A stretch of 64,000 nucleotides of DNA from Pseudonocardia sp. ICBG1293 (lineage in GTDB: Bacteria; Actinomycetota; Actinomycetes; Mycobacteriales; Pseudonocardiaceae). The notes under the pieces were generated by a model that saw nothing but the letters and a program-made list of their open reading frames with translations, was not told where the DNA came from and searched no databases. Made by a program: the position numbers and the translations under genes. Shown piece after piece: positions 1 to 8,126 of this stretch; position 1 is the stretch's first letter; the number at the start of each line of letters is the position of its first letter. Location: contig NZ_JAHLEL010000044.1 in the NCBI RefSeq assembly GCF_020131355.1, positions 310,001 to 374,000 of the forward strand. The letters run 5' to 3'.

Positions 1-159
1 CCCGGGCAGCTCCGAGGCCAGCTGCTCGAGCCGCTCCCGGCGCCGCGCCAGCAGCGCCACCGTCGCCCCCTCGGCGGCCAGTGCCCGTGCGGTCGCCTCC
101 CCGATACCGCTCGACGCGCCCGTCACGATCACCGTCGTCCCGTCCAACCGTCCGCTCAT
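1..159 (-). CDS. Short-chain dehydrogenase, N-terminal part (runs off the window)
   Basis: The 53 visible codons start at an ATG and give the first half of a Rossmann fold. The glycine-rich TGASSGIG cofactor motif lies at residues 13-20, and a basic stretch at R39-R41 usually marks NADP(H) preference. The catalytic Ser-Tyr-Lys part lies beyond the window edge, so the substrate cannot be inferred. The family assignment rests on this motif and the beta-alpha-beta pattern around it. The gene faces away from the tRNA gene that follows. Confidence 0.85.
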   Translation of the reverse strand, partial: MSGRLDGTTVIVTGASSGIGEATARALAAEGATVALLARRRERLEQLASELPG

Positions 160-274
160 GACGGCGGCGTACCCGCGGACCCGGCCGGCTAGTGATCGAC
201 ACCGGAGGTGCGGCGCGGGCGCGGGGACCCGGTGCGTTATCGTGGTCGGGCACACGCACCGACACGGTGCGACT

Positions 275-350
275 GCGGACGTAGCGCAGCTGGTAGCGCA
301 TCACCTTGCCAAGGTGAGGGTCGCGGGTTCGAATCCCGTCGTCCGCTCCA
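275..350 (+). tRNA. tRNA-Gly (GCC anticodon)
   Basis: The 76 nt fold as a complete cloverleaf. The acceptor stem is GCGGACG with CGTCCGC, the D stem is GCGC with GCGC, the anticodon stem is TCACC with GGTGA around the loop TTGCCAA, and the T arm carries GTTCGAAT. The anticodon GCC reads GGC glycine codons. The discriminator base is T, and CCA is encoded in the gene (348-350). Confidence 0.97.
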
Positions 351-476
351 CCCCGCCCGTCGTCCTCGCCGCGTGAGGGTGGCGACTCCCCCGGCGCCGC
401 GTCACCACCTCCCCCCGGAGGCCCCCGGGCGCAGGGGTCACCGCGACCGGCCGGTGCGGACCACGGTCGGCGGACG

Positions 477-884
477 TCAGCCGCGGGCGGTCTCCGGGGA
501 GATCGCGCAGCGCAGCCGCGCGGGCAACGCCTGCGGGTCGGGTGCACCGCCGCCCTGCAGCCAGGACGTCACCGCGCGGACGTCGTCGGTGCTGCGCACC
601 GGGCCGACCGCGACCACCGGCGACGCCGGACGGGTGCGGGTCTCGTCGCAGGCCTGCACCAGCAGCATCAGCCCGGGTCGCCGCACCGCGCAGACGCCCG
701 GCCCCAGCCGGCACCCCGCGGTCACCAGGACCCCGTGGGCGCTGTCCTGCACCACCGCCCGCAGGCCCTCGACCAGCACCTCGTCGACGCCCGGCAGGGC
801 CGCGACGGTGCCGTGCGCGTCCTCGTCGAACCCCGACGGCGCGTGGGCGCAGGCCCCGCACCGGACCACCGTGAACCCGTCCAC
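477..884 (-). CDS. Conserved small protein with Cys pairs, possible 2Fe-2S/metal-binding protein
   Basis: 135 aa from a GTG preceded by an AGGAAGG ribosome site. It begins VDGFTVVRCGAC, a CxxC motif, and has further cysteines in TAGCRLGPGVC and in QACDETR. These resemble small thioredoxin-like ferredoxin or DUF1636-type proteins, but I cannot assign a family with certainty. It is divergent from the L31 gene, and both share an intergenic region with a perfect inverted repeat that looks like a Zur operator. A role in metal homeostasis is therefore an inference from context plus cysteines. Confidence 0.6.
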   Translation of the reverse strand: MDGFTVVRCGACAHAPSGFDEDAHGTVAALPGVDEVLVEGLRAVVQDSAHGVLVTAGCRLGPGVCAVRRPGLMLLVQACDETRTRPASPVVAVGPVRSTDDVRAVTSWLQGGGAPDPQALPARLRCAISPETARG

Positions 885-905
885 CGGAACCCTTCCTGCA
901 AACAG

Positions 906-921
906 TAATCGTTGTCGATTA
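906..921. promoter_or_regulatory. Perfect inverted repeat, candidate Zur (zinc) operator
   Basis: TAATCG-TTGT-CGATTA is a perfect 6-4-6 palindrome in the 75-bp gap between the divergent Cys-rich gene and rpmE2. It is AT-rich compared with its surroundings. Actinobacterial Zur proteins repress zinc-free L31 paralogues through AT-rich palindromes of this size. The assignment comes from position plus symmetry; the sequence is not an exact consensus match. Confidence 0.6.
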
Positions 922-959
922 GGATAGGACGGTAACACCCGCGACGCAGGAGGAACACC

Positions 960-1214
960 GTGAAGCCCGGCATCCACCCCCCGTACGGCCCGGTCGTCTA
1001 TCGCGACACGTCCACCGGCGACGAGTTCCTGACCCGGTCGACCGAGACCTCGCGCGAGACCGTCGAGTGGTCGGACGGGAACACCTATCCCCTGATCAAG
1101 GTCGACACGACCTCGGCGTCGCACCCGTTCTGGACGGGCAACGCCCGGGTGCTCGACGCCGCGGGCCAGGTCGAGAAGTTCCGCCGCCGCTTCGGGGAGC
1201 GCACGCGCGGCTGA
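960..1214 (+). CDS. rpmE2: 50S ribosomal protein L31 type B (zinc-independent paralogue)
   Basis: 84 aa beginning MKPGIHPPYGPVVYRDTSTG and containing the family-typical EWSDGNTYPLI, SSASHPF-like TSASHPFWTG and VEKFRRRFG segments. It lacks the CxxC zinc ligands of the ordinary L31, as expected for the form made under zinc shortage so that zinc can be recovered from ribosomes. A purine-rich AGGAGGA site lies just upstream of the GTG. The palindrome 39 bp upstream suggests Zur control. Confidence 0.93.
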   Translation: MKPGIHPPYGPVVYRDTSTGDEFLTRSTETSRETVEWSDGNTYPLIKVDTTSASHPFWTGNARVLDAAGQVEKFRRRFGERTRG

Positions 1215-1234
1215 GCCCGCGTAGCGTCGCGGGC

Positions 1235-1528
1235 ATGCGTCGCCGCCGTCGCGATCCGGTCCCGGGCGTCACCGACCTGACCGAGCCGCTGGCCGTCGAG
1301 CACGGGCGCCGGATCCGCATCCGGCTGGTCGCGATGGCGGTGTGGATCGCGGGCTGGGTCGTCGCCGGCGCCCTGTGGCGCGACGGCTGGCTGGCCACCG
1401 CGATCCTGCTGACCAGCGGTCCGGGGGTGTGGATCCTGTGGTGGCTGTTCGTCCCGCCCCGGGAGCAGGGACGACGCCGGCCGGTCGGCTCACGGGTCCC
1501 GCGGGCGCTGCCCGGGCCGCGGGAGTGA
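1235..1528 (+). CDS. Small two-helix membrane protein, function unknown
   Basis: 97 aa. The basic N-terminus MRRRRRDPVPG is followed by two hydrophobic segments (about residues 29-47 and 50-68, ending WILWWLFVP), then a basic Pro/Arg-rich tail. The topology suggests a small inner-membrane protein with both ends in the cytoplasm. I recognise no enzymatic motif. It lies 20 bp downstream of rpmE2 and could be co-transcribed with it. Confidence 0.6.
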   Translation: MRRRRRDPVPGVTDLTEPLAVEHGRRIRIRLVAMAVWIAGWVVAGALWRDGWLATAILLTSGPGVWILWWLFVPPREQGRRRPVGSRVPRALPGPRE

Positions 1529-1593
1529 TCGGGTGGGCGGCCGCGGGGTTCCGCGACCACCCACCCCGGCATCCGGCGTCGTGGGCCGGAGGG

Positions 1594-2943
1594 TCATCCC
1601 GCGCTGCTGATCTCCACCATGTCCTCGCGCGGCACGACCTTGGTCCGCTCGCGACCACGCGCCTCGCCGAGGCCGCGCTCGTGCTTGTCGAGGGCGAGCC
1701 ATCCGGTCCAGGTCGTGTACGCCACGCCCCGCCGCTCCAGCAGCGCGTCGACCTCGGCCGGGTCGCGGCGCGGCGCCCGGGGCAGCTGCGGGGCATCGGC
1801 CAGCAGGCTCGCGACGGTCTCCGACGCGCAGCCCTTGGTGTGGCCGATCAGCCCGACCGGTCCACGCTTGATCCAGCCGACCGCGTAGACGCCGGGCAGC
1901 TCCTGGCCGTCGATGTCGTGCACCCGCCCCGCGCGGTGCGGCAGCACGCCGTGCTCGTGGTCGAAGGGCAGCCCGGCGAGGTGTGAGCCGGTGTAGCCGA
2001 CGGCGCGGTAGACCGCGCCGACCGGGAAGTCGGTGAACTCCCCGGTGTCGCGGACGTCGCCGTGGCCGGTGTACTCGGTGCGCTCGATCCGGATCCCCTC
2101 GACGCGGTCGGTACCGAGGATCCGTTCCGGGCGCGACAGGAAGTGCAGGTGCACGCGACGCGGGTCACCGCGCCGGTCGCGCAGCGCCCATCCCTGCAGG
2201 GTCCGCACCACCATCTCGACGTGCTTGGCCGAGCGGACCTCGGCGGCGGCGGCGGCGGCGTCGTCGAACTCGACGTCGGCCGGGTCGACGACCACCTCGA
2301 CGCCCGGCACGTGGTCGAGCTCGCGCAGCTCCATCGGGCTGAACCGGGCGTGCGCGATCCCGCGGCGGGCGAACACGTGCACGTCGGTGGCCCGGTTGGC
2401 GGCGAGCCCGGCGTGCACCGAGTCGGGGATCTCGGTGCCCGACAGTCCTTCGGCGGTGCTGGCCAGGATCCGGGCGACGTCCAGGGCCACGTTGCCGGCC
2501 CCGATCACCGCGACCGACGACGCGTCGAGCGCCCAGTCCCGCGGGACGTCGGGGTGCCCGTCGTACCACTGCACGAAGCGGGCGGCGCCGTGGCTGCCCG
2601 GCAGGTCGACGCCGGGGACGTCGAGGTCCCGGTCCCGCTCGCAGCCGGTGGCCGCGATGATCGCGTCGTAGTGGTCGCGCAGGTCGGACAGGGTGACGTC
2701 GGTCCCGACGTGGACGTTGCCGAACAGTCGCACACCCGGGCGGTCCAGCACGCGGTGCAGGGCGTGCACGATCTGCTTGATCCGCGGGTGGTCCGGGGCC
2801 ACCCCGTAGCGGACCAGCCCGAACGGCGCGGGCAGCTTCTCGAACAGGTCCACGGCGACGTCGGCGTCGGACTTCAGCAGGGTGTCGGCGGCGTAGATGG
2901 CGGCCGGACCGGCGCCGATCACGGCGACGCGCAGCGCAGTCAT
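1594..2943 (-). CDS. fprA: FprA-type ferredoxin/adrenodoxin NADP+ reductase
   Basis: 449 aa, close to the roughly 456 aa of mycobacterial FprA. The FAD-binding motif GAGPAAIYAAD sits at residue 10. LFEKLPAPFGLVRYGVAPDH is typical of this family, the NADP-binding GAGNVALDVARIL lies mid-protein, and the C-terminal GWIKRGPVGLIGHTKG closes the FAD site. It should pass electrons from NADPH to ferredoxins in the cytoplasm, which could feed P450s; one P450 lies 1 kb away on the other strand. A palindrome of the iron-box type sits directly upstream, so IdeR/DmdR repression by iron is likely. Confidence 0.9.
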   Translation of the reverse strand: MTALRVAVIGAGPAAIYAADTLLKSDADVAVDLFEKLPAPFGLVRYGVAPDHPRIKQIVHALHRVLDRPGVRLFGNVHVGTDVTLSDLRDHYDAIIAATGCERDRDLDVPGVDLPGSHGAARFVQWYDGHPDVPRDWALDASSVAVIGAGNVALDVARILASTAEGLSGTEIPDSVHAGLAANRATDVHVFARRGIAHARFSPMELRELDHVPGVEVVVDPADVEFDDAAAAAAEVRSAKHVEMVVRTLQGWALRDRRGDPRRVHLHFLSRPERILGTDRVEGIRIERTEYTGHGDVRDTGEFTDFPVGAVYRAVGYTGSHLAGLPFDHEHGVLPHRAGRVHDIDGQELPGVYAVGWIKRGPVGLIGHTKGCASETVASLLADAPQLPRAPRRDPAEVDALLERRGVAYTTWTGWLALDKHERGLGEARGRERTKVVPREDMVEISSAG

Positions 2944-2982
2944 CGTTCTCCTCGTGGTGTCGACGGACTCCCGAGGCTATAG

Positions 2983-3001
2983 CAAGGTAAGCCTTACCTA
3001 A
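2983..3001 (-). promoter_or_regulatory. IdeR/DmdR-type iron box upstream of fprA
   Basis: AGGTAAG-C-CTTACCT is a perfect 7-1-7 palindrome at 2985-2999. The 19-bp window agrees at 14 of 19 positions with the IdeR consensus TTAGGTTAGGCTAACCTAA. It lies 42 bp before the fprA start codon, a typical operator position. Confidence 0.8.
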
Positions 3002-3877
3002 CTATGACGCAGGCAACACCGTGCGCGTCAACAGGTCCGGGAAGTGGCTCCCGACCCGGTCCGAGTGGCGTCGCCACTCCCGCGGATAGCCCAGCGACAC
3101 CTCGACGAACGGCACGTCGTCGACCGTGACCGTGCGCGGGATGTGCAGGTGACCGTGCACGACCGCACGCGCCCGGTAGCGACGGTGCCAGTCGGCCGTC
3201 GCGATCGTCCCGCACCAGAGCGCGAACTCCGGGTACCAGAGGACGTCGCAGGGCTCCCAGACCAGGGGCCAGTGGTTGACCAGCACGGTCGGCAGGGCCG
3301 GGTCGAGCGCGTCGAGACGTGCGGCCGTCGCCGCCACCCGCGCCGCAGACCACTCCGCACGCGTGGCGTACGGCGCCGGGTGCAGCAGGTACTCGTCGGT
3401 GCAGACGACGCCGGCGGCGTAGGCGGCGGCCAACTCCTCCTCCGGCGTCGTGGTGCCGGCAGGCAGGAACGAGTAGTCGTAGGGCACGAACAGCGACGCG
3501 ACGACGACCGGCCCGCCGGGGCCCTCCCACACCGGCCACCCGTCCTCCGGGGTCAGGACCCCGATCTCCCGGCAGCGCCGGACCAGCTCCTCGTAGCGGG
3601 CGACGCCGGCGAGCTGCTCGACCTCCTCGGCCCGGGCGTTCTTGGCGCGGGTCCACAGCTCGTGGTTGCCCGGGGTCCACAGCACCTGTGCGAAGCGCCC
3701 GCGCAGCAGGGCGAGGGTCGCGACGACGCTCTCGATCCGTTCGTCGACGTCACCCGCGACGATCAGCCAGTCCCCCGGGTGCCCCGGATGCAGCCCCGCG
3801 GCGATGTCCGCGTTCTCCGCGTGCCGGACGTGCAGGTCGCTGACCGCGAGCAGGCGCGGCTCTCCGACGGCGGTCAC
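3002..3877 (-). CDS. Metallophosphoesterase (calcineurin-like fold)
   Basis: 291 aa. The order of metal-binding blocks is that of calcineurin-like phosphoesterases: SDLHVRH near the N-terminus (D-x-H), AGDVDE (GD), TPGNHELW (GNHE), VNHWPLV and the late HGHLH. The likely centre is dinuclear and the likely reaction hydrolyses a phosphodiester or phosphomonoester. The substrate cannot be told from sequence. No signal peptide is visible, so it is cytoplasmic. Its stop lies next to the fprA iron box, but it is probably not iron-regulated itself. Confidence 0.85.
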   Translation of the reverse strand: MTAVGEPRLLAVSDLHVRHAENADIAAGLHPGHPGDWLIVAGDVDERIESVVATLALLRGRFAQVLWTPGNHELWTRAKNARAEEVEQLAGVARYEELVRRCREIGVLTPEDGWPVWEGPGGPVVVASLFVPYDYSFLPAGTTTPEEELAAAYAAGVVCTDEYLLHPAPYATRAEWSAARVAATAARLDALDPALPTVLVNHWPLVWEPCDVLWYPEFALWCGTIATADWHRRYRARAVVHGHLHIPRTVTVDDVPFVEVSLGYPREWRRHSDRVGSHFPDLLTRTVLPAS

Positions 3878-3935
3878 CGGTCATTGGTACCCCGTGGCGT
3901 CCGGGGCACCGGCCACCGGGGGCCAGGAATCCTAC

Positions 3936-3949
3936 CTACCGGCGGTAAC
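3936..3949 (+). promoter_or_regulatory. CTACC-N3-GGTAAC palindromic element upstream of the P450 gene
   Basis: CTACCGGCGGTAAC contains the dyad TACC-GGC-GGTA. A looser tandem copy (TACTGCTGGTAGCT) follows at once. The site is 53 bp upstream of the P450 start. The same 14-mer pattern recurs upstream of the acyl-CoA dehydrogenase at 18166, which suggests a shared repressor, perhaps TetR-like. Confidence 0.5.
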
Positions 3950-4001
3950 TTACTGCTGGTAGCTTCGAGGGCGAGCTCGACGACGAGGCGGGGAGGCCGG
4001 C

Positions 4002-5342
4002 ATGGCGGCATCGCGGGGCGTGCGACGGTGGATCCGGTGGGTGCTGCGGCACGGGGCGATGCGGCGGGAGGTGACCCGCCAGGCCGCCAAGGGCGACCTC
4101 GGTGCCCACATGATCATCAGCCCGGACGCGGTCCGGGACCCGTACCCGGCCTACGAGCAGATCCGCGGGCAGGGCCGGATGGTGCGCTCCGCGCTGACCT
4201 GGACCACCGTCGACCACGAGATCACCACCGAGGTGCTGCGCAGCCCCGACTTCTGTGTGGGCATGCGCATGCCCGAGAACGCGCCGGGCCTGCTGCGGGC
4301 GCTGCTCGCCGCAGGCGGGACGTGGCCGCTCGGCCCGGCCGAGCCGCCGTCGTTGCTGTCGATCGACCCGCCGGACCACAACCGGATCCGCAAGCTGGTC
4401 ACCCGCTCGTTCAGCGCCAAGGCGATCTCCTCCCTGCGCGGGCGCACCGAGGAGATCGCCGCGCAGCTGCTCGCCGACCTGGAGGCGCGGACCGGTACCG
4501 ACCGGCGCGCCGACGTCATCTCCGGCTACGCCTCGCTGCTGCCGGCCACGGTGATCACCGAGATGCTCGGAGCACCGGTGGGGATGCGGGAGAAGTTCCT
4601 CGAGTGGGGCGAGGGTGGTGCCTACTCCCTGGACATGGGCCTGGACTACCCGACGTTCCGGCGGTCCGAGCGCGACATCGACGCGCTCACCGACTGGATG
4701 ACGGGTCACTTCGAGCGGCTGCGCCGCGAGCCCAACGACTCCATCCTGTCCTCGCTCGTCGCCGCCTACGACGAGGAGGAGGGCCGGCTCACCCACGACG
4801 AGCTGCTGTCGCTGGCGATGCTGCTGCTCGCCGCCGGCTTCGAGACGACGGTCAACCTGATCGGCAACGGCACCCGGCTGCTGCTGACCCACCCCGACCA
4901 GCTCGCCCGGCTGCAGGCCGACCCGGCCCTCTGGCCGAACGCCGTCGACGAGGTCCTCCGCCTCGACTCCCCCGTGCAGCGCACCGGGCGGGTCGCCGCC
5001 CGCGACACCGAGGTGTGCGGGTTCCCGGTCAAGCGGGGGGCGCTGGTGCTCACCCACCTCGGCGGCGCGAACCGGGACCCGGAGGTCTTCGCCGACCCGG
5101 CCCGCTTCGACGTCGGACGCGAGGGGGCCGACCGGCACGTCGCCTTCAGCCAGGGCATCCACTACTGCCTGGGCGCGGCGCTGGCGAAGATGGAGGGCGA
5201 GGTCGGGCTGCGGGCGCTGTTCGACCGCTACCCCGACCTGCGCGCCAACGGCCCCGCCGAGCTCAGGGGTACCCGGGTACTGCGCGGATACCGGTCCCTG
5301 CCGGTCCGGCTCGGCGACGCCCGGGTCCCGGTCGGCGCCTGA
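4002..5342 (+). CDS. Cytochrome P450
   Basis: 446 aa, normal for a soluble bacterial P450. The I-helix oxygen-activation motif appears as AAGFETTVN, the K-helix ExxR as EVLRLD, and the haem loop as FSQGIHYCLG with the axial thiolate at Cys389. It should be a cytoplasmic monooxygenase that needs a ferredoxin and a reductase; no ferredoxin gene is adjacent, though an FprA-type reductase lies 1 kb upstream. The substrate is unknown. The dyad element at 3936 suggests regulation shared with a lipid-type acyl-CoA dehydrogenase. Confidence 0.93.
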   Translation: MAASRGVRRWIRWVLRHGAMRREVTRQAAKGDLGAHMIISPDAVRDPYPAYEQIRGQGRMVRSALTWTTVDHEITTEVLRSPDFCVGMRMPENAPGLLRALLAAGGTWPLGPAEPPSLLSIDPPDHNRIRKLVTRSFSAKAISSLRGRTEEIAAQLLADLEARTGTDRRADVISGYASLLPATVITEMLGAPVGMREKFLEWGEGGAYSLDMGLDYPTFRRSERDIDALTDWMTGHFERLRREPNDSILSSLVAAYDEEEGRLTHDELLSLAMLLLAAGFETTVNLIGNGTRLLLTHPDQLARLQADPALWPNAVDEVLRLDSPVQRTGRVAARDTEVCGFPVKRGALVLTHLGGANRDPEVFADPARFDVGREGADRHVAFSQGIHYCLGAALAKMEGEVGLRALFDRYPDLRANGPAELRGTRVLRGYRSLPVRLGDARVPVGA

Positions 5343-5344
5343 GC

Positions 5345-5830
5345 TCAGACCCGGTTGGTGGCGCTGGTGACCGTCGTCGTCACCAGGCTGATGATCGACA
5401 TCCCGATGACGAGGTGGATCACCGCGGTGGCGATGCGGACCGTCCACGGCTGCTCGGTCAGTACCAGCGGGGACACCGCGGCCAGCGCGGTGAGCAGCCC
5501 GGCGATCCACCCGAAGTAGGACATCGGGCTCGGCACCGCGACCAGGAGCAGGTGCGCGAGCCCGGTGGCCGCCAGGCCGGCGACCGCCGCCCAGATCGCG
5601 AGGCTCTGCGCGGCCGCCCAGCCGTCGAGCGGCTCGGAGACCGCCGGGGCCAGGTAGGGGATCTGCAGCAGGACCTGCAGGATGAGCAGCCCCACCAGGG
5701 CGATCAGCGCGGCGGTCACCGCCGTCGCGACCCCTCCGGCCCAGAGCCGGCCGGGGTTCACCCCGCTGCGGGGGCGGGGCCGGGCGGTCTCCCGGCTCAT
5801 CTCTCGGGTGCGGTCGTCGGCCTCGGACAT
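5345..5830 (-). CDS. Four-helix membrane protein (DUF6069-like)
   Basis: 161 aa. A charged N-terminal tail of about 28 residues is followed by four hydrophobic segments (roughly residues 30-52, 72-98, 103-122 and 131-155). The pattern resembles the actinobacterial DUF6069 family of unknown function. It ends head-on against the P450 gene with only 2 bp between the stops. No catalytic residues are evident. Confidence 0.7.
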   Translation of the reverse strand: MSEADDRTREMSRETARPRPRSGVNPGRLWAGGVATAVTAALIALVGLLILQVLLQIPYLAPAVSEPLDGWAAAQSLAIWAAVAGLAATGLAHLLLVAVPSPMSYFGWIAGLLTALAAVSPLVLTEQPWTVRIATAVIHLVIGMSIISLVTTTVTSATNRV

Positions 5831-5947
5831 CGTCGTACTCCCCCGGTCGCGGACGGGCCTTGCGCGGCATCGGTGCGGCGCGCCGCGACGGGACCGATGC
5901 CCCGCCGACCACCCGCGCCCCGGTGATCACCTGTGGTGGGCAGCAGA

Positions 5948-7021
5948 CTACGCCCCGCGAGATCGGTCCGTCGGTCGGCGACGCACTGCGACGAGTGCGG
6001 CCTCGGCGTCGGCGACCACCCGCTCGCGACGACGCTCCAGGGCCTCCCCCGACTCGGCGCCCGCACCCATGTTGCCCTGGGCGTAGCGCGTCCAGACCCC
6101 GGCCCCGATGCAGGCGCACCGCCAGTGCGCGAACGCGACCCAGTACGGCAGCTGGTCCAGCGCCCGCCCGGAGCGCTCGGCGTAGCGGGCGGCGACGAGG
6201 TCGCGGTCCGGCCAGCCGGGCGCCGCCGTCGGCCCGCTGGTGATCGCCGGCAGCGTGTCGCCCGGCCGCTCCCAGGACGCCAGCAGCCACCCGAGGTCGG
6301 CGAGCGGCTCCCCCCAGCGTCGCGAGCTCCCAGTCGAAGACGCCGGCGATGCGGCCGCCGCGGAACGACAGGTTCCCCGGCCGGAAGTCGCCGTGCGCGA
6401 TCCGCGGCCCGCCGGCCGGCTCCGGCGGCATCGCCTCGACCAGCGCGGCGTGCGCGGCGTCGAGCGCGGCGAGGTCGGTGAACGCGCCCGCGTGCGCCTG
6501 CCGGTGCCAGCGGCGCAGCTGCCGTTCCAGGTAGCGGCCGGGCCGCGCCATGTCGCCGAGCCCCACCTCGGCCGGGTCGACGGCGTGCAGCGCCGCGAGT
6601 ACCTCGGCGGTGTCGAGACCGCAGGCCCGCCGCTCCGGCTCGGGGACGGCCTCACCCGCGGCGCGGTCCCCCGGACCACACCGTCCACCCAGCCCATCAG
6701 GTAGAAGCCCGCGCCCAGCACCGCCGGGTCCGAGCACAGGGCGACCGGCTCCGGCACCGGGACCGCGGTGCCGGCCAGCGCGGTCAGGAAGCGCCACTCC
6801 CGGCCCATGTCGTGCGCGGTGGCGAGCACGCCACCGGTCGGCGGGCGGCGCAGCGCGTACGGCGTGCCCCCGGCGTCGGTGACCCGGAAGGTCAGGTTGG
6901 AGTGCCCGCCGGAGATGCGCTCCACGGCCACCGGGCCGTCGCCCAGCTCGACCCGTGGCACCTGCGCGGCGAGCCACCGGGTCAGGGCGACCGGGTCCAC
7001 CCCGTCGTGTGCGTCGGTCAT
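5948..7021 (-). pseudogene. APH-type phosphotransferase gene with two compensating frameshifts
   Basis: The beginning (SGGHSNLTFRV, then YALRRPP) and the end (EPLADLGWLLASW through the C-terminus) read in one frame. The middle, including the catalytic HGDFRPGNLSF and the metal-binding FDWELATLG, reads in another. The frame changes at a run of five C at 6668-6672 (one base short) and returns at a run of six C at 6310-6315 (one base extra). About 117 residues, including the active site, would be scrambled in the literal translation. The intact protein would belong to the aminoglycoside-phosphotransferase-like family often found beside acyl-CoA dehydrogenases. An alternative start is ATG at 7036. 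Sequencing error in homopolymers is a real alternative. Confidence 0.75.
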
Positions 7022-7162
7022 CCCCCGATGCAACATGATCGCCCCGCCACCGACCACCCCCCGTTTCGCACGGAGCGATTGCGGGCACCTCTCCCTTGAT
7101 CATGACCGGTCGCGTCCGGCGCACCCCGGCGCCGTCGACGACGACCGGTGGGAGAGGAACCC

Positions 7163-7639
7163 GTGAACGACCGGATCACCGTCACCCGCACCGTGTCCGC
7201 CACCCCGCATCAGCTGTTCGCCCTGCTGTCGACCCCCGCCCGGCACCAGGAGATCGACGGTGCCGACATGCTGCGCGGCGTCGAGGGCTCGACCGGGATC
7301 GGCGCGGTCGGCGACGAGTTCGTGATGAACATGCACAACGGCGACCTCGGCGACTACCAGATGAAGAACACCGTCACGTCCTTCGAGGAGGACCGCGTGA
7401 TCGGCTGGGCGCCGTCGATGCACCCGATCGACGCGAAGAAGGACGCGATCGGTGACGTCCGCGCCGAGGGCCACACCTACACCTGGCACCTGGAGCCCGA
7501 GGGCGACGGCACGACGGTCACCCAGGTCTACGACTGGAGCGGCGTGCAGGACCAGGACTTCAGCGGGTTCTTCCCGATGCTGAGCGAGCAGCAGCTGGCG
7601 GACTCCATCGAGAAGGCCGGGCGGGCCGCGTCCTCCTGA
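7163..7639 (+). CDS. SRPBCC / polyketide-cyclase-like small protein
   Basis: 158 aa from a GTG preceded by GGGAGAGGAA; an in-frame GTG at 7148 lies before that site and is unlikely. It begins NDRITVTRTVSATPHQLFALLSTP, the usual first strand and helix of SRPBCC (START-like) domains. It continues with alternating strands including YTWHLEPEGDGTTVTQVYDW. Such proteins bind hydrophobic ligands or act as cyclases or toxin-like lipid binders; no specific role can be named. It is divergent from the phosphotransferase gene. Confidence 0.8.
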   Translation: MNDRITVTRTVSATPHQLFALLSTPARHQEIDGADMLRGVEGSTGIGAVGDEFVMNMHNGDLGDYQMKNTVTSFEEDRVIGWAPSMHPIDAKKDAIGDVRAEGHTYTWHLEPEGDGTTVTQVYDWSGVQDQDFSGFFPMLSEQQLADSIEKAGRAASS

Positions 7640-7670
7640 CCCACCGCCTGCCGCACGGCGCCGTACCGGG

Positions 7671-8126
7671 TCACCGGGCGGCGCCGTCGTGCGTCGGGAC
7701 CACGGGCAGGACGAGCCGGGCCAGCAGCCGCCCGGCCTCGGCCGCCGGGTCCGCGGTGAGCCCGGTGTGGACCGGGCCGGGGCGCACGATGGTGCTGCGC
7801 GCGGTCGTGAGGCGCCGGAAACGACGGCCGATGTCCTCCCCCGAGCCCGGCCCGCGGGCGGCCAGCGCCCCGGTGGCGTGCCGGTCCGACCGCGGCGGCT
7901 CGGGTACCGCGGCGACCGCGGCCACCGTCGCCAGCAGGTCGTCCACGGCGTCGGCGTCGGCGTCCGGGTCCAGGGCGGCCAGCCGGGCGCGGTCGAGATG
8001 GACCCGCACTGCGAGGACGTCGCGCGCCCGGCAGTGCAGCAGCACGCCGGCGTTCATCAACTCCCCCCGCTCCACCCGGGGCACCACCCGGAGCAGCGCG
8101 TACTCGTAGGCGACGAGGGCGCTCAC
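7671..8126 (-). CDS. DUF3037 protein, partner of the HipA-like kinase
   Basis: 151 aa from a GTG that overlaps the stop of the upstream gene by 4 bp (GTGA), so the two are translationally coupled. It starts SALVAYEYALLRVVPRVERGE and has GVLLHCRARD, as in DUF3037 proteins, with GLTADP near the C-terminus. The biochemical role of the family is unknown. The fixed pairing with a HipA-type kinase suggests a regulatory or antitoxin-like role, which is an inference. Confidence 0.8.
   Translation of the reverse strand: MSALVAYEYALLRVVPRVERGELMNAGVLLHCRARDVLAVRVHLDRARLAALDPDADADAVDDLLATVAAVAAVPEPPRSDRHATGALAARGPGSGEDIGRRFRRLTTARSTIVRPGPVHTGLTADPAAEAGRLLARLVLPVVPTHDGAAR

Noticed and set aside
3044..5926. 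Very long open frame on the plus strand covering the phosphoesterase and P450 region
   Set aside because: It is a high-GC frame artefact: the sequence is Arg/Gly/Pro-rich, lacks motifs, and overlaps two genes with clear families.
3936..7124. Long minus-strand open frame of more than 1000 codons
   Set aside because: Only its middle third is protein-like, because it reads the shifted part of the phosphotransferase gene; the rest is the antisense of the P450.
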